In this document: in pieces, positions 30,011-31,385 of the stretch
How the letters are laid out: each line of letters opens with the position of its first letter
How positions within the stretch are numbered: the stretch's first letter is position 1
NCBI GenBank assembly: GCA_021464525.1
Contig: JADRCO010000535.1
Location: 1-31,385, forward strand
Direction: 5' to 3'
DNA from: Rhizophagus sp. LPA8_4_AMF
Lineage: Eukaryota; Glomeromycota; Glomeromycetes; Glomerales; Glomeraceae
Length of the DNA stretch: 31,385 bases
Made by a program: the position numbers and the translations under genes
Notes under the pieces: generated by a model
Seen by the model: the letters and a program-made list of their open reading frames with translations, nothing else
What the model was told of the DNA's origin: nothing
The model's database searches: none

Positions 30011-30428
30011 TTTAGAGTTCTATAATTTTAATTATCACTTTATTCGAATAAAATCAACTTTTTTTATTAATTAAAAGTTGTTTAATAGAATTAAAACTAC
30101 CTATATATTAATTTTTATGAATGTAGATATAATATATATAAAAAATTATATTAATAAATTTGTATAATTACATGTCATTTAACTATAATAAATTTATTAT
30201 AGAAATAGAAAAACCCAGTTCTCTAATTAATTTACTATATTTAATTAACATGTAATTATATAAATCTGTCAATATATTTATGTTTCTTAATTCTTATAAT
30301 AGTACCAATTTCAAATTTTTTTTTTATTGCTAATTTTAGAGTATAATTTCTCTATTTTAGTCAAATGAAATTGACTTTTTTCATTAATTAAAAGTTGTCT
30401 AGTAATGTCAAACCATTTATATAATATA
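30011..30428. repeat. Direct repeat pair flanking an inverted repeat
   Basis: A direct repeat centred on TTTTTTATTAATTAAAAGTT occurs near 30058-30090 and 30373-30405, with weaker matching for tens of bases upstream of each. Between them, AAATTTGTATAATTACATGT (30156-30175) and its near reverse complement ACATGTAATTATATAAATCT (30248-30267) form an inverted repeat whose arms extend imperfectly to about 40 bases. This looks like a small palindromic element inside AT-rich DNA. Confidence 0.4.
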
Positions 30429-31385
30429 TTATTTATTATAAATTATATTTAAATTAAACTGTATTCAATTTTTAATATATATTTAAGTATTTAGGTAAAC
30501 TTTTTTAAATACTTTATTAATAAAATTATTAGTTTTTTTAAACCAAAAATTTAAATTTTAATATAGTGCTGGAAGTCTATACTTAATATAAAATTGGGAT
30601 ACTTATATATCTTTCAATATTTTAAAAAATATATAATTTCAAAGAAATAAACTGGTAACTTTGTTCTTCAAGACAAGCATTATTAAATTACTGGTCAGAT
30701 TTTCAAAAAATTGCCTATATAAAAAGTTATAAGCATTTAAAATTTGGTAATTTCTATATAATTAGTCTAAATTTGAGACAAAAAAGTTATGTGAATGTGG
30801 TATTTTGCAAAAATCAGATTGATATTTATCCACTGAGTACCATTCTGAAGTTTAAAATATTGAATTTTTTTTTTAATATTTAAATTCTGCCTTTTATCAG
30901 CTTAAATTTTTTAAAAAAAATGCTAAAACTGGTACAATTTTCAGTATTTTTTGGCTAATTTTCTTTTTTATACATGTTGGTATTTTTTTTTATACATTTC
31001 ATTAAAAATCATGAATTTTTATTGACTATTAGCTACTTATATGATGAATTAGAAATTTGAAACAAAATAATATGATTATCAAATATAAACTTCTGACATC
31101 ATATAATAAATATAAATAAATCATATAATATAAATAAACTTTATCTCTAAAAATTATTTTGGTAAATATAAATTTTATATGTTTTTTTTTATTTAAGCTG
31201 ATTTAATTTAATTTATAATTATTTATTAATTTTTTTTTAAACTTTTTCTAAAAAATTTAATTGAAACAGTGATATATATTACGTCATATTTAGTTTAATA
31301 TAAATTTACTCCCCTTCTTCTTTATCAGACTTTACAGAAACTTGAAATTTACAAGCAATGGTATTTCGATATCATTTTGATACTG
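30429..31385. other. AT-rich right end of the window, no gene seen
   Basis: Long runs of A and T with no open frame above chance, no repeat with definable ends and no RNA-like structure that I can support. Confidence 0.4.

Noticed and set aside
1..31385. tRNA, rRNA or CRISPR arrays
   Set aside because: No cloverleaf with a credible T-loop, no conserved rRNA block and no regularly spaced identical repeats with unique spacers were found. The one regular array (28650-29320) has variable unit length and splice-like signals instead.

Overview
The window looks like nuclear DNA of an arbuscular mycorrhizal fungus (Glomeromycotina, Rhizophagus-like). It is very AT-rich, gene density is low, and the introns are short with GTAAGT-type donors. 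The genes belong to families known to be greatly expanded in these fungi: BTB/POZ-TLDc proteins and F-box/leucine-rich-repeat-like proteins. The species is inferred from this combination; there is no rRNA or other marker gene in the window.

Layout: (1) 1-430 is a repeat with three nested ATCTGC/GCAGAT hairpins. (2) 650-2790 holds minus-strand coding relics of an unrecognised, probably high-copy gene. (3) 3853-5346 is an intact F-box gene (family A). (4) 5350-10200 has no intact gene, but contains a small degenerate repeat and an island of broken, unrecognised coding sequence (about 7930-9530). (5) 10219-17067 is a tandem array of BTB-BACK-TLDc genes: three intact two-exon copies and one badly decayed copy, all on the plus strand. 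Each intact copy has its single intron at the same codon. (6) 17577-18925 holds CGGTTC-rich foldback and repeat material. (7) 20597-26628 is an F-box cluster, all on the plus strand, in the order B-A-B; the A member is a paralogue of the gene at 3853. (8) 26630-31385 has no recognisable host gene. It includes a 1.3-kb element with terminal inverted repeats and a perfect 8-bp target duplication (28263-29587).

The most unusual structure is inside that last element: seven short exon-like segments (24-44 nt) separated by six intron-like segments (60-79 nt). Most of the intron-like segments have a GTAAGT/GTAAAA donor, a TACTAAC-like branch site and a T-tract ending in AG. It is a tandem array of intron-exon units carried on a DNA-transposon-like body.

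Functionally, the F-box proteins are probably substrate receptors of SCF ubiquitin ligases. The BTB-TLDc proteins may be CUL3-type adaptors or stress-response proteins. Both families appear to evolve here by local duplication, divergence and decay. No protein in the window has an assigned specific substrate, and none can be inferred from sequence alone.
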